In this document: positions 27,414 to 38,606 of the stretch, one piece after another | Position numbering within the stretch: position 1 is the first letter of the stretch | How the letters are laid out: each line of letters begins with the position of its first letter | Source of the DNA: Rheinheimera aquimaris | GTDB lineage: Bacteria > Pseudomonadota > Gammaproteobacteria > Enterobacterales > Alteromonadaceae | NCBI RefSeq assembly: GCF_020531985.1 | Contig: NZ_JAJAVQ010000006.1 | Span: forward strand, 205,995-269,994 | Length of the DNA: 64,000 nt | Reading direction: 5' to 3' | Translations under genes and position numbers: made by a program | Notes under the pieces: generated by a model | What the model was told of the DNA's origin: nothing | Seen by the model: only the letters and a program-made list of their open reading frames with translations | Databases searched by the model: none

Positions 27414-27757
27414 GACAAAATATTCAATACGTTAGTTGCGGGGCGGCCAATGGCGGCCTTGTTACCGTTAACAACAATCGGCCGCTCAATCAGTTTTGGG
27501 TGGGCGGCCATTGCATCAATAAGTTGCTGCTCGCTCAATGTCTCGTTATCAAGCCCCAAAGCTTTGTACTCGTCTTCTTTTGTGCGCAGCAACTGCCGGG
27601 CGCTGATATTGAGCCACTGCAGTAATTGTTTCAGCTCTAACGCAGTGGGGGGCGTTTTTAAGTACTCGACAACGTCAACCTGTTGTCCCTTTTCCTTTAA
27701 TAGCTCAAGTGTTTCACGGCTCTTAGAGCAGCGCGGGTTGTGGTATATTTTTAACAT
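27410..27757 (-). CDS. yfgD: ArsC-family protein, YfgD-like
   Basis: 115 residues of the ArsC/thioredoxin-like family. The active-site loop is HNPRCSKSRETLELL, with the nucleophile Cys at residue 10. A C-terminal IERPIVV segment matches family members. In E. coli yfgD lies next to bepA, as here, which favours YfgD over a dedicated arsenate reductase. No ars genes are nearby. Start of the yfgD-wrbA-DUF2069 transcript, just after bepA in the same direction. Confidence 0.88.
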   Translation of the reverse strand: MLKIYHNPRCSKSRETLELLKEKGQQVDVVEYLKTPPTALELKQLLQWLNISARQLLRTKEDEYKALGLDNETLSEQQLIDAMAAHPKLIERPIVVNGNKAAIGRPATNVLNILS

Positions 27758-27791
27758 CAGTTGTCCTGTCGGTAGAAATTACTAGGCTGAT

Positions 27792-29240
27792 TTACATACG
27801 ACGCAAACGGTCAAATTCAGTTTGCAGCTGTCTTTTTTTAGCTTCCAGACGGCGGTTTTCCAGTTTTTCTTCCGGTTTTAAATGGTTCAGCGCTTCGTTC
27901 AGATCATCTATCGCTCGTGGATAATCTGCACGCTGATAACTCAGATCTGCACGCGCTTCATAAAAACGGGCAAAATCTCCCACCGCTTTATAAGCTTCAG
28001 ACAACAGATCATACGCCAGGATATTGTCGCTTTTATAAAACAGCAGGCTTTTAAGTAAATGGATAGCCAGCCGGGGAGCACCGGATCTCAGTGCCGCATT
28101 GGCATAGTTTAGCGTAACGACCTGATTATTTGGCCGCAGCAGATACTGTTGCTCCAGCATATCCAAACAAAGCTGGTATTCCTTTTGCGCCAGTAAAATA
28201 TCGGTATAGACGTCAATATAATATAAATTGTGTTCATCCTTTTCCAGCATCTGTTCGATAAGCTTACGTGACTGCTGCAGATCGCCTTTATCCAGCAGCG
28301 CTATTGCCAAACCGTACTGATTCGCTTTGGTATTACCGCCTGGCTCTGTCAGTTTTTTGCGAAAGACAGTCTCCGCATCATTTTTACCGTAATGATAGCG
28401 AGCCAGCACACGGGCTTTAGTCAGGGTAAAATCCTGGCTGTCGGGTATAAAACGCTGCTGGAATTGCTCGGCGCGTAAGCGGGTATCACTGACCCGGCTT
28501 TGTGATAGGGGGTGCGTTTGCAAAAATGCCAGTTGCTGATTTACAAAGCGGCTTTGCTCAGACAATTTACGGAAAAAATTGGGCACAGCATACGGGTCGA
28601 AGCCAGCATCTACCATAATTTGCATGCCGATGCGGTCAGCCTCTTGCTCATTGCCGCGGGTAAAGTTGATGGCGCTTTGCTGGGATGCACCCTGTGTTGC
28701 CATCATCGCCGCCATACCTGCTTCCGGGTTTACTGTTGCCAGTACAATAGCGCCTAAAATGCCTGCCAGTGTCAGCGGGGCTTTCTGGCTTTGGGCTTCT
28801 ACGAAACGGGCAATGTGACGCTGCGTAACGTGTGCGATTTCGTGCGCCATTACAGACGCGAATTCACTTTCGCTATCGGCTATTGCCAGCGTACCGGTGT
28901 GTGAGGTGACATTGCCGCCCAGTGTCGCAAAAGCATTAATGTTCTTGTTGTCAATCCAGTAGAACTTAAATGGAAATTTGACATCATTTGCCCTGGCCAC
29001 CAGGCGGTTGCCAAGAGAGTTAATATATTCATCCAGCAAGGGGTCGTACACCATCGGTAAGCTGCCCCGGGTCTGGCGCATCATTACATCACCGAGCTGC
29101 TTTTCTTTATCTGGCGTAATGGTATTAAAAGCGTTCCCGCCAAGATTCGGTAAATCTGCGTGTGCAGATGGCATGACTGCCTGTGATAATGCAGCCAGCA
29201 GGCAAATGAGCACGGGCTTGTTTACTGCAGAGAATGTCAT
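27792..29240 (-). CDS. bepA: BepA, periplasmic M48 metalloprotease/chaperone
   Basis: 482 residues. The signal peptide ends near AVMPSAHA. The M48 domain carries HEIAHVTQRH (zinc motif HExxH) and EQEADRIGMQIM for the third ligand. The C-terminal half is TPR repeats (for example KADNILAYDLLSEAYKAVGDF). BepA (YfgC) helps assemble or degrade LptD and other outer-membrane proteins with the Bam complex. Length matches E. coli (487). It is divergent from perM, the same neighbour as in E. coli. Confidence 0.95.
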   Translation of the reverse strand: MTFSAVNKPVLICLLAALSQAVMPSAHADLPNLGGNAFNTITPDKEKQLGDVMMRQTRGSLPMVYDPLLDEYINSLGNRLVARANDVKFPFKFYWIDNKNINAFATLGGNVTSHTGTLAIADSESEFASVMAHEIAHVTQRHIARFVEAQSQKAPLTLAGILGAIVLATVNPEAGMAAMMATQGASQQSAINFTRGNEQEADRIGMQIMVDAGFDPYAVPNFFRKLSEQSRFVNQQLAFLQTHPLSQSRVSDTRLRAEQFQQRFIPDSQDFTLTKARVLARYHYGKNDAETVFRKKLTEPGGNTKANQYGLAIALLDKGDLQQSRKLIEQMLEKDEHNLYYIDVYTDILLAQKEYQLCLDMLEQQYLLRPNNQVVTLNYANAALRSGAPRLAIHLLKSLLFYKSDNILAYDLLSEAYKAVGDFARFYEARADLSYQRADYPRAIDDLNEALNHLKPEEKLENRRLEAKKRQLQTEFDRLRRM

Positions 29241-29452
29241 GTGAAAAACACCTGCCCCTGTTGTATTAAATAGTCACTAACGTAATGCTGACTTTGTCTG
29301 GATTTTTTGCGATTAGTTCCAGTTTGTCAGGGCGCTAACTTAACATATATTTTCTGCCAACAGACGGTTTAGCGCCAAATTCTCCGTTATCTTCGGTATA
29401 CTGATGCGGACTCAGGCACTTTTGCCGTGTTGCCCGATGCTGGAGTTCTAAT

Positions 29453-30526
29453 ATGCTGGATTGGTTGAAAAAATGGTACGCCAATAAATTCTCAGATCCG
29501 CAAGTGGTCACATTATTTTTGTTACTGCTGATCGGATTTATGGCGATTTACTGGTTAAGTGGCATTTTGGCGCCGGTGCTGGTGGCTATTGCATTTGCTT
29601 ACCTGCTCGAATGGCCCGTGGTCAGACTGACCCGGTTAGGCTTATCCCGTTCGGTCAGTACCATCGCCGTTGTAGCGGGTTTTCTCGGGTTGGCAACACT
29701 GACCCTGATGTGGATTATACCGATTGTCTGGTATCAGGGGCGTAATCTGCTTCGGGATTTGCCGCAAATGATAGAGCAGGGGCGTAGTTACCTGCTGGAG
29801 TTACCGCAGTCTTTTCCCGGTATGGTTAGCGTAGAGCAAATAAATATTCTTATTCATTCAGTAGACGAGCGGTTGATGGTGTTTGGCCGAGATATGCTGC
29901 AGTTGTCGCTGGCTTCTATTGTCGATTTGGTTGCGCTACTGATATACCTTGTACTGGTGCCGATGATGGTGTTCTTTATGCTTAAAGATAAAGCGCAGTT
30001 AACGGCCAGCTTCGTACAACTGCTGCCCTCTGAGCGTAAGCTTATCGGTCAGGTCTGGCATGAAATGAATGCGCAGATCATGAATTATATCCGTGGCAAG
30101 ATCCTGGAAATTTTCATTGTTGGTGCTGTCAGCTATGCGGTATTTGCTATTTTCGGTCTGAATTATCCATTGTTACTTGGGGTATTGGTGGGGCTGTCGG
30201 TGCTTATTCCGTATATCGGTGCGGCTGTGGTGACATTGCCGGTAGCGCTGGTGGCGTTTTTTCAGTGGGGGCCGACAGCTGAATTTGGTTATCTGATGCT
30301 GGCGTACGGTATTATTCAGGCACTGGATGGCAATTTACTGGTGCCTATACTGTTTTCTGAAGCTGTTGATCTGAACCCGGTGTTTATCATCATTGCAGTG
30401 TTATTTTTCGGCGGTCTGTTTGGTTTCTGGGGCATATTCTTCGCTATTCCACTGGCTTCTCTGGTTAAAGCGACAATAAATGCCTGGTCAGAGCGCGCGC
30501 ATCCACATAGCAATACAGCGATATAG
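29453..30526 (+). CDS. perM: PerM/AI-2E-family membrane transporter
   Basis: 357 residues with about eight membrane segments. The family features are present: the N-terminal pair of helices, GRSYLLELPQSFPG in the periplasmic loop, and the C-terminal IPYIGAAVVTLPVAL and GFWGIFFAIPLASLVKA. E. coli perM (yfgO) sits next to bepA in the same divergent order. The transported compound is not established; family members are linked to AI-2 export or Na+/H+ antiport. GGAG precedes the ATG, and a strong terminator follows. Confidence 0.92.
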   Translation: MLDWLKKWYANKFSDPQVVTLFLLLLIGFMAIYWLSGILAPVLVAIAFAYLLEWPVVRLTRLGLSRSVSTIAVVAGFLGLATLTLMWIIPIVWYQGRNLLRDLPQMIEQGRSYLLELPQSFPGMVSVEQINILIHSVDERLMVFGRDMLQLSLASIVDLVALLIYLVLVPMMVFFMLKDKAQLTASFVQLLPSERKLIGQVWHEMNAQIMNYIRGKILEIFIVGAVSYAVFAIFGLNYPLLLGVLVGLSVLIPYIGAAVVTLPVALVAFFQWGPTAEFGYLMLAYGIIQALDGNLLVPILFSEAVDLNPVFIIIAVLFFGGLFGFWGIFFAIPLASLVKATINAWSERAHPHSNTAI

Positions 30527-30540
30527 AAATACAGTGACAT

Positions 30541-30577
30541 AAAAAAAACAGTGCGCCAGCAGGCGCACTGTTTTTTT
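30541..30577. terminator. Bidirectional rho-independent terminator
   Basis: The stem CAGTGCGCC/GGCGCACTG (30549-30557 with 30562-30570) and loop AGCA are flanked by eight As on the left and seven Ts on the right. It serves the convergent perM and sugar dehydrogenase genes. Confidence 0.95.
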
Positions 30578-30599
30578 AGTAAGCTTGTTACTGCTTGGC

Positions 30600-31703
30600 T
30601 TATTCGGTTGCCGGCATAATACGCAGTAGCTCGCCGTCTGAGCTGTCAGTCAGTATATACAGGAAGCCGTCAGGGCCTTGCTCTACATCGCGGATTCGCT
30701 GGCCAATCATGATGCGTTCCTCGTGCGTAACCTTATTACCATCGAGCTCTAACCTGACCAGCTGACCAAATTTTAATGAGCCAACAAACAGGTTTTGCTG
30801 CCAGTAAGGGAACATGTCTGCAGTGTAAAATGCCATACCGCTTGGGGCTATTGACGGCACCCAGTAATGCAGGGGTTGCTCCAGGCCTTGCTGCGCAGTT
30901 TTACCGATAACCCCACCGCCATATTCTTCACCGTATGTAATTAACGGCCAGCCATAATTTTTACCCGGCTGGGCAATATTAATTTCGTCACCACCTTGCG
31001 GGCCATGTTCATGGGTCCACAGCTGCCCGGTTTGCGGATGCAACGCTGCACCTTGCATATTGCGGTGCCCATATGACCAGATTTCTGCTTTGGCGCCGTC
31101 CTTGCTGACGTAAGGATTGTCCTCAGGTACGCTGCCGTCAGTGTTAATACGGATCACTTTTCCTAAATGGTTATCCAGTTTCTGCGCCTGATCACGCTCG
31201 CTGCCTCTGTCGCCGGTTGTGATAAACAGCTTGCCGGCGTTATCCAGTACCAGACGGCTACCAAAATGGTGGCGGCTGTCGTATTTAGGTGCTTGGCTGA
31301 AGATAACCTCAACGTTGCTCAAACTGGCATCGTTCAGTGTAGCTTTGGCTACCGCAGTACTGTTTTTGCCACCGCCGGGTTCACTGAAGCTGAAATATAT
31401 CTGTTTGCTACTGCTAAAATCCTTCGCCAGGATCACATCAAGTAAACCACCCTGACCGCGGGCGTCTATCTCTGGTAAACCGGAGATGGCGGTTTTGTTT
31501 TTGCCATCAGCACTGAGTTTGACTAAACCACCGTTGCGTTCGGTAATCAGCATGCTGCCGTCAGGTAAAAACGTCATGCCCCAGGGGTGATTGAAGCCAG
31601 TTGCTACAGTATCGAGCTGCAGTAATGCTTTTTCTGACTCAAGTGGAGCAGCATGTGCTGATATGGCAACGGCTGCTAGACATGCCAGTATATGTTTTTG
31701 CAT
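30600..31703 (-). CDS. PQQ-dependent sugar (aldose) dehydrogenase family, periplasmic
   Basis: 367 residues. The signal peptide is MQKHILACLAAVAISAHA. A six-bladed beta-propeller of the soluble glucose dehydrogenase/YliI family follows: HPWGMTFLPDGSMLITER, GQGGLLDVILAKDF, HFGSRLVLDNAGKLFITTGDRG, GHRNMQGAALHP and EHGPQGGDEINI. E. coli YliI oxidises aldoses with PQQ. No PQQ synthesis genes are visible, so the cofactor could be made elsewhere or taken up. AAGGAG precedes the ATG. Single gene. Confidence 0.92.
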   Translation of the reverse strand: MQKHILACLAAVAISAHAAPLESEKALLQLDTVATGFNHPWGMTFLPDGSMLITERNGGLVKLSADGKNKTAISGLPEIDARGQGGLLDVILAKDFSSSKQIYFSFSEPGGGKNSTAVAKATLNDASLSNVEVIFSQAPKYDSRHHFGSRLVLDNAGKLFITTGDRGSERDQAQKLDNHLGKVIRINTDGSVPEDNPYVSKDGAKAEIWSYGHRNMQGAALHPQTGQLWTHEHGPQGGDEINIAQPGKNYGWPLITYGEEYGGGVIGKTAQQGLEQPLHYWVPSIAPSGMAFYTADMFPYWQQNLFVGSLKFGQLVRLELDGNKVTHEERIMIGQRIRDVEQGPDGFLYILTDSSDGELLRIMPATE

Positions 31704-31780
31704 ATTTACTCCTTAACAGTGGCTGTCAGCAGCCATCGGGTAGTTGCTTTTATCGTGCAACGCTAATCTTTGCGTCCGGC

Positions 31781-32245
<465 letters not shown>

Positions 32246-32257
32246 TACTGCTCCTTT

Positions 32258-32782
32258 TCAGGTTTGGGCATGAAAGCTGCCTGTCAGATTCATTTCAGTG
32301 ACCAGTGCCATGACGTCTGCTTCAATAGCCTCAGCCGGTTCACCTTCTGGCAGCTCCAATGTCATAATAGTATGCATCATCGTCTGACCGTCTGGCGCTG
32401 TTTTGCTCTCTGATTGCAAAGAGCCGATATAAACCTGCCGGCTTGCCAGCAATCCGGTAATACTGCCTAAAGTACCCACTTTGTCTGGCCCCTGGTATTC
32501 CAGTACATAATGCGCTGCTACCGCTTTACGCTGGTGCGCACTGGTACGTTTGGTCATCGTCGTCAGATCAAGTTCAAGCCCAAGCCCGGGCAGCAAATGC
32601 TCAATCCGGCTGATGGCCGCCGGGTCGCCGGACAGCAGCATGATAAACGTAAATTCGCCGCCAAAAATAGCCATCCGACTGTCAATGATATTGCAATTAC
32701 AATCGGTAACTAAACGCGCCAGTTTGCTAACAATACCGGTACGGTCAGTACCGATGGCCGTTACTACAAGTTGTTGTGGCAT
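32258..32782 (-). CDS. gcvR: GcvR, glycine cleavage regulator with two ACT domains
   Basis: 174 residues from the ATG at 32782, which places QQLVVTAIGTDRTGIVS at the N-terminus as in E. coli GcvR. An upstream in-frame Met at 32848 adds an unrelated segment and lacks a good ribosome site. Two ACT domains are visible (about 5-80 and 93-170). GcvR binds glycine and the activator GcvA and represses the glycine cleavage operon. It is divergent from dapA, and bcp follows in the same direction. Confidence 0.92.
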   Translation of the reverse strand: MPQQLVVTAIGTDRTGIVSKLARLVTDCNCNIIDSRMAIFGGEFTFIMLLSGDPAAISRIEHLLPGLGLELDLTTMTKRTSAHQRKAVAAHYVLEYQGPDKVGTLGSITGLLASRQVYIGSLQSESKTAPDGQTMMHTIMTLELPEGEPAEAIEADVMALVTEMNLTGSFHAQT

Positions 32783-32967
32783 AGTATAAAAACCCAGATG
32801 ACAAACCAAATAATGCAAGGTATGAAGTGCTGGCGCCAAGTGTAACATACCGCCAGATTATGTCATCCGTTTGTCCCGGTGCTGCATAAACGCTTTTCGA
32901 TTCTTGTGTTTAAGCCAGTGTCTCTTTAACATAGGCGCCCTTATCGTTAAATGGGGCTGTATTGCAT

Positions 32968-33849
32968 ATGTTCAGAGGAAGTTGGGTCGCGCTAATTACA
33001 CCTATGGTTGATCAGGGAACAGTTGACTATGACAGCCTCAAGCGTTTGGTTGATTTTCATCTGGTTAATGGTACACAAGGCCTGGTAATTATGGGCACGA
33101 CCGGTGAGGCGGCTACCATAAGTTTTGCTGAGCAAATGCAGGTGATTTCAGCGGTATGTAAGCAGGTTCAGGGCCGTATCGCGGTGATCGCCGGTAACGG
33201 CGCAAATGCTACTGCCGAGGCGGTCGAACGCACTAAAGCGCTGTCTGCACTACCTATTGATGGTTTCCTGACTGTAACGCCGTTTTATAACAAACCGATG
33301 CAAAAAGGCATGGTACTGCATTTTAATGCCGTGGCCGCTGTTACAGATAAGCCCGTATTGTTGTATAACGTGCCGGGGCGTACCGGGGTGGATTTATTAC
33401 CTGAGACAGTCGCTGAGCTGGCAAAAACGTCAAACATTGTCGGGATTAAAGAGGCTACAGGCTCGATGACACGTTTGACGGAATTACAACAATTATGTCC
33501 GGCCGGTTTCATGTTGCTAAGTGGCGATGATGCCAGTGCGGCTGAGTTTATGTTAAAAGGCGGGCATGGTGTCATTTCTGTCACGACCAACGTTGCACCA
33601 AAACAAATGGCGCTATTGTGCCAGGCGGCGTGTAACGGTGACGCTGCTGGCGCAGAAGCTATTGATACAACGCTTCAGGCGTTACATCACGATCTGTTCA
33701 TTGAGGCCAATCCTATACCGGCAAAATGGGCGTTACACAGAATGGGGCTGATAAAGTCTGATCAGGTGCGGTTACCCTTAACGCAACTTGAACCAATTCA
33801 CGGCAGTATAATCGAACAGGCATTAACGCAGGCAGGTATTGAGTTCTAA
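32968..33849 (+). CDS. dapA: 4-hydroxy-tetrahydrodipicolinate synthase
   Basis: 293 residues from the ATG at 32968; this start gives MFRGSWVALITPM, matching E. coli DapA. A TTG six bases earlier is less likely. It condenses pyruvate and aspartate semialdehyde in lysine and peptidoglycan precursor synthesis. The TIM-barrel residues are in their E. coli positions: Tyr133 in LLYNVPGRTG and the Schiff-base Lys161 in GIKEATGS. It is followed by bamC after 42 bases, the conserved dapA-bamC order. Confidence 0.97.
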   Translation: MFRGSWVALITPMVDQGTVDYDSLKRLVDFHLVNGTQGLVIMGTTGEAATISFAEQMQVISAVCKQVQGRIAVIAGNGANATAEAVERTKALSALPIDGFLTVTPFYNKPMQKGMVLHFNAVAAVTDKPVLLYNVPGRTGVDLLPETVAELAKTSNIVGIKEATGSMTRLTELQQLCPAGFMLLSGDDASAAEFMLKGGHGVISVTTNVAPKQMALLCQAACNGDAAGAEAIDTTLQALHHDLFIEANPIPAKWALHRMGLIKSDQVRLPLTQLEPIHGSIIEQALTQAGIEF

Positions 33850-33891
33850 TCAGCACTAAAGCCGGATCGCACCAAATTTAGGAGTAGTAAC

Positions 33892-34947
33892 GTGCAACAT
33901 TGGATTAAAAGTAGTGTAGTAGCGAGCGTATTGCTGACAGGCTGTTCATTATTACAAACTGAGCAAGCCGAAACAGCCGGTCAGCCGGCAAGTGTACCTG
34001 AACTTAAAGTACCCGCAGGGTTAGAAACACCTGCCAAACCTGCAAAGTATGACATTCCGGATACCAACAGAGCCGATACTGCCGTTGATATCCGTTCACC
34101 GGCTTTGGTACTGGGTACAGCCAGCAGCAGCCGAGTAGAAGAAGGCGATAAGTTGTCACGCGTCTGGTTTGATCGCAGCGATTATACCGGTGATTTGGTG
34201 CCGTTTTTAAAGCAAATGTTGCAAACACAGTTTGCTGAGCAAGGTATTGAGCTTACATCGGATGAGCAGGGGCTTAATTACACGACCGGCTGGATCGCCC
34301 GTTCGGAGGAAGAGGGGTTCTGGTTCTGGAAGTCCAGCCAGCAGCAGGAGCAGGCACGTTACAAAATTAGTATTGAACCCCGCCCACACGGACGCTCAGC
34401 AAGCGTTACCGTGACTATGCTGGAGCATCAGTATTTTACCCCGGACGCCAAGTTAAGCAAAACGGATACAAAGCGGCAGGAAGTCGCGTTGCTTAATCAG
34501 ATCATTGACCGTATTGGTAAAGAAGAAATTATTATCGCCCGCGCGAATAAAGCTAAAGCGCCGGATGTATCGCTGGAGCCGGGAATGGATGCTGAAGGTA
34601 ACCCGGCGTTAGTCACGCCGCAGCCGATCGATGTCACCTGGTCTCAGCTGGAAGCGCTCTTTACCGAGCTAAACCTTGATGTAACAGATATTAACCGCTC
34701 AGCGTATACGTATTACCTGAACTATCAGAAATCAGAGCCAGGCTTTTGGTCAAAAATCTGGGGTAGTGATACTAAACCCGTACTACCGTTACCAGATGGT
34801 GAATACCGGTTGGTATTAAGCCGGGCTGATAAGCAAACTGCTATCAGTTTACGGGATAAGAACGGTACCAGCCTTGACGCAGAGACCACGCTGGCATTGC
34901 ACGAGCCTTTTGTGCAGGCAATTCGGTTAGCTCGCATAGAGCTTTAA
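33892..34947 (+). CDS. bamC: BamC, outer-membrane assembly lipoprotein
   Basis: 351 residues with a GTG start (33892) preceded by AGGAG. The lipobox is LLTGC (Cys at about residue 19). A long unstructured N-terminal stretch is rich in Pro and Ala (about 22-75), the part that binds BamD in E. coli. Two helix-grip domains follow. BamC is a nonessential part of the Bam complex. A hairpin terminator follows at 35010. Confidence 0.93.
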   Translation: MQHWIKSSVVASVLLTGCSLLQTEQAETAGQPASVPELKVPAGLETPAKPAKYDIPDTNRADTAVDIRSPALVLGTASSSRVEEGDKLSRVWFDRSDYTGDLVPFLKQMLQTQFAEQGIELTSDEQGLNYTTGWIARSEEEGFWFWKSSQQQEQARYKISIEPRPHGRSASVTVTMLEHQYFTPDAKLSKTDTKRQEVALLNQIIDRIGKEEIIIARANKAKAPDVSLEPGMDAEGNPALVTPQPIDVTWSQLEALFTELNLDVTDINRSAYTYYLNYQKSEPGFWSKIWGSDTKPVLPLPDGEYRLVLSRADKQTAISLRDKNGTSLDAETTLALHEPFVQAIRLARIEL

Positions 34948-35009
34948 CACACTGCGTACTGTGTTTGCGGCCGGTGTCCGCCCCCGGTAGTGTTAAGCAG
35001 CGAAAGTTG

Positions 35010-35037
35010 AATGCCACCGAAAGGTGGCATTATTTTT
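35010..35037 (+). terminator. Rho-independent terminator of dapA-bamC
   Basis: The stem AATGCCACC/GGTGGCATT (35010-35018 with 35023-35031) has a GAAA tetraloop and is followed by ATTTTT. It lies about 60 bases after the bamC stop. Confidence 0.9.
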
Positions 35038-35103
35038 CCATAACACATTGAAAGTGGCGCGCTTTTGTCATTACACTGCGAATGATGAAACAGGAGATTG
35101 TGA

Positions 35104-35736
35104 ATGCTGGAAATACAGGATTATCTGAAAATACTGATCGGGATTTTCGCCATTCTGAATCCGCTTGGAGCTTTGCCTCTGTATTTGTCGTTGACCCAGC
35201 ACTACAATGCTGTTGAAAGACGGGCAACAGCAGCCAGCGCCGCTAAAGCAGCGACGATAATTTTGCTTATTACGTTGTTTTTCGGCGAGTTTATACTGAG
35301 CTTTTTTGGCATATCGGTAAACTCATTTAGAGTGGGTGGCGGCATTCTGATTTTGCTGATGGCAATTTCAATGTTATACGCACAAACCAGTAGTGCAAAA
35401 AATACTGATGCAGAGCGTGAAGAGGCAGAGCATCGCAAGTCAGTCGCCGTTGTGCCGTTAGCGATGCCGATGCTTGCCGGACCTGGCGCGATAAGCTCGA
35501 TTATTCTGTATGCCAATCGAAGTGATGGTTGGCAGCACTACGCTATTATGTCTGCCGAGCTTGTGCTTATCGGGTTCGGCTTGTGGGCGTTGATGCGGTT
35601 GGCAGATAAAATTTCGGCGCGTTTAGGTCAAACCGGAATGAATATTATCACCAGGGTAATGGGGCTTATACTGGCCGCTATTGCTGTAGAATTTATCAGT
35701 GCAGGCTTAAAAGGCATTTTTCCGGTACTGGCCTGA
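35104..35736 (+). CDS. MarC family membrane protein (YhgN-like)
   Basis: 210 residues with six membrane segments. Family stretches are IFAILNPLGALPLYLSLT at the start and PLAMPMLAGPGAISSIIL in the middle. The role of MarC/YhgN proteins is unsettled; the early link to antibiotic resistance was not upheld. AGGAG lies eight bases before the ATG. It precedes the DUF2066 gene by 11 bases. Confidence 0.92.
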   Translation: MLEIQDYLKILIGIFAILNPLGALPLYLSLTQHYNAVERRATAASAAKAATIILLITLFFGEFILSFFGISVNSFRVGGGILILLMAISMLYAQTSSAKNTDAEREEAEHRKSVAVVPLAMPMLAGPGAISSIILYANRSDGWQHYAIMSAELVLIGFGLWALMRLADKISARLGQTGMNIITRVMGLILAAIAVEFISAGLKGIFPVLA

Positions 35737-35747
35737 GGTAAAAAACA

Positions 35748-36803
35748 ATGATCAAGATGTTACGTCTTTTCGGTCTGCTGTGTGCTTTGTCTGGCATGGC
35801 CGTGCATGCAGGTCAGGTTGCCAATTTATATCAGGCTGATGTCGCTGCTGAAGGGGACTGGCAACGGGATGCTTTAAAACAGGTATTGACTCGGGTAAGT
35901 GGTAAATCTGATATCGCTGCCGCGCCTGAGTTAGAAGGCGAGTTTAAGCAAGCTTCTGCCTATATCAAACAGTTTGAGGCAATACGCCATGCTGATGGCA
36001 ACCGCATGCGGGTACTGCTGGATGCGGTTAAGGTTAATCAGCTACTACAACAGAATAATATTGCAGTCTGGGGCGCGCTTCGTCCGGATATTCTGGTCTG
36101 GCTTGTGCAGCAGAAAGAAGGGAACCGCAGTTTTGTGAGGCGGTCTGAGCAGCCTTTAAATGCCGCGCTGCAACAGTCATTTGGTGAGGCGGGGTTGCCA
36201 CTGTTACTCCCGCTGTACGATATGGACGACCTGTTGAACCTGTCCGAAACTGACGTTTGGGCCGGGTTTTGGCAGCAGATAAACCAGGTCAGTGTCCGTT
36301 ACCGGCCTGATATTGTCGTGTTGGCCGCTGTTGATATTACTGAGCAAGACGGCCAACCTATGTTACGGCTGAACTGGCAACGGCAGGAAAATGGCAGAAC
36401 CTACCGTGATGAAATCATCGAAAAGGATGAAAGCAGCCTGATGCAGAGCTTTGCTGCCTCCTTGTCATCTCAGTTGGCGCAGCAGTATGCCAGTGTAATG
36501 TCAGCGCAGTCCGATAGTGATTATGTGCTTGAAGTTCAGCATCTTACTGATCTGCCCGCGCTGGTGCAGGTTCAAAAATTATTACAGCAGATGGTTGGCG
36601 TATCTGAAGTGACAATAGTTCGCTATGACAGCGATAGCGCACAGTATAAATTAAGCACCAGTATCAGCGCCGACGGCCTGATGAACGCTCTGCGCTTTAA
36701 CCCGCGCCTACGTGTAGTAGCAGAAGAAAATACCGCTGAGTATCAGTCAGTGAATGCGGGTCAGCAACCGGTATTTTCCCGATTTGAGTACGTTAAACTC
36801 TGA
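35748..36803 (+). CDS. DUF2066 periplasmic protein
   Basis: 351 residues. The signal peptide is MIKMLRLFGLLCALSGMAVHA. The mature start (LYQADVAAEGDWQRDALKQVLTRVSGKSDI) is the DUF2066 signature. A second domain (about 250-345) looks like a ferredoxin-like or LPP20-type fold. Function unknown. Its stop overlaps the hda start (TGATG), a linkage also seen in other gammaproteobacteria. Confidence 0.88.
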   Translation: MIKMLRLFGLLCALSGMAVHAGQVANLYQADVAAEGDWQRDALKQVLTRVSGKSDIAAAPELEGEFKQASAYIKQFEAIRHADGNRMRVLLDAVKVNQLLQQNNIAVWGALRPDILVWLVQQKEGNRSFVRRSEQPLNAALQQSFGEAGLPLLLPLYDMDDLLNLSETDVWAGFWQQINQVSVRYRPDIVVLAAVDITEQDGQPMLRLNWQRQENGRTYRDEIIEKDESSLMQSFAASLSSQLAQQYASVMSAQSDSDYVLEVQHLTDLPALVQVQKLLQQMVGVSEVTIVRYDSDSAQYKLSTSISADGLMNALRFNPRLRVVAEENTAEYQSVNAGQQPVFSRFEYVKL

Positions 36804-37498
36804 TGCAACCACTACAGTACACGCTTGCCGTAACACTGCCGGAAGATGAAACGCTCGACAGCTTCTACGCCGCAGGGCAAAGCGAGGCTGTGGTTTTTTT
36901 GAAAAATTACCTGCAACAACGTGTGCCGCAAAGCCCGGTTTTCCTGTTTGGCGCCAGTGGCAGTGGTAAATCACATTTACTGTATGCCGCCTGTGTGCAA
37001 GCTCAGGAGCAGGGGCTGACCAGCCAGTTACTGACGTTAGATGATTGTAAACTGTTAAGCCCAAGGTTACTCGATGATTTGGAGCAGTTAGATCTGGTGT
37101 GTCTGGATAATATTCAGGCGATAGCAGGTGACATCAGCTGGCAAACGGCGGTTTTCGATTTGTATAACCGTATGCAAGAGCAGGGCAAAGCCTTAATTAT
37201 CGTTGGTAATGAAAGCCCGTCACAGCTGGGGTTGCAACTGGCTGATTTGGTATCCAGACTGCAGGCTTGCACGGCATTTCAGCTGCGTTTACTGACCGAT
37301 GAGGACAAACAAAAGCTACTGCAGCAGAAAGCCCGTTTACGCGGTATGGAGCTGCCCGATGAAGTGGCCCGTTATCTGTTAAATCATCAGGACAGGGACA
37401 TTCGGGCGCTGGTCAGTATGTTGGATAAACTCGATAAAGCCACTTTAGTGCATCAACGCAAGCTGACCATTCCTTTTGTAAAAGACATTCTTAACTAA
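36803..37498 (+). CDS. hda: Hda, regulatory inactivator of DnaA
   Basis: 231 residues. An AAA+ protein, homologous to DnaA domain III. It stimulates DnaA-ATP hydrolysis with the sliding clamp to prevent re-initiation. The Walker A is FGASGSGKSH (50-58). A Walker B-like LVCLDNIQAI replaces a typical acidic pair, as in other Hda proteins. The N-terminal clamp-binding segment reads QYTLAV instead of the usual QLSLPL type, so Gln, Leu and a final hydrophobic residue are kept. It is coupled to the DUF2066 gene by a one-base overlap. Confidence 0.93.
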   Translation: MQPLQYTLAVTLPEDETLDSFYAAGQSEAVVFLKNYLQQRVPQSPVFLFGASGSGKSHLLYAACVQAQEQGLTSQLLTLDDCKLLSPRLLDDLEQLDLVCLDNIQAIAGDISWQTAVFDLYNRMQEQGKALIIVGNESPSQLGLQLADLVSRLQACTAFQLRLLTDEDKQKLLQQKARLRGMELPDEVARYLLNHQDRDIRALVSMLDKLDKATLVHQRKLTIPFVKDILN

Positions 37499-37577
37499 AA
37501 CAGCGCGTTCTTTGCAGAAAAAGTGACTCAGCAGCCTGCGTTTAACCCGTATTCTGGTGTATCATTGTCGGCTTTGA

Positions 37578-38591
<1,014 letters not shown>

Positions 38592-38606
38592 GCGGAGTTA
38601 ATTTAG

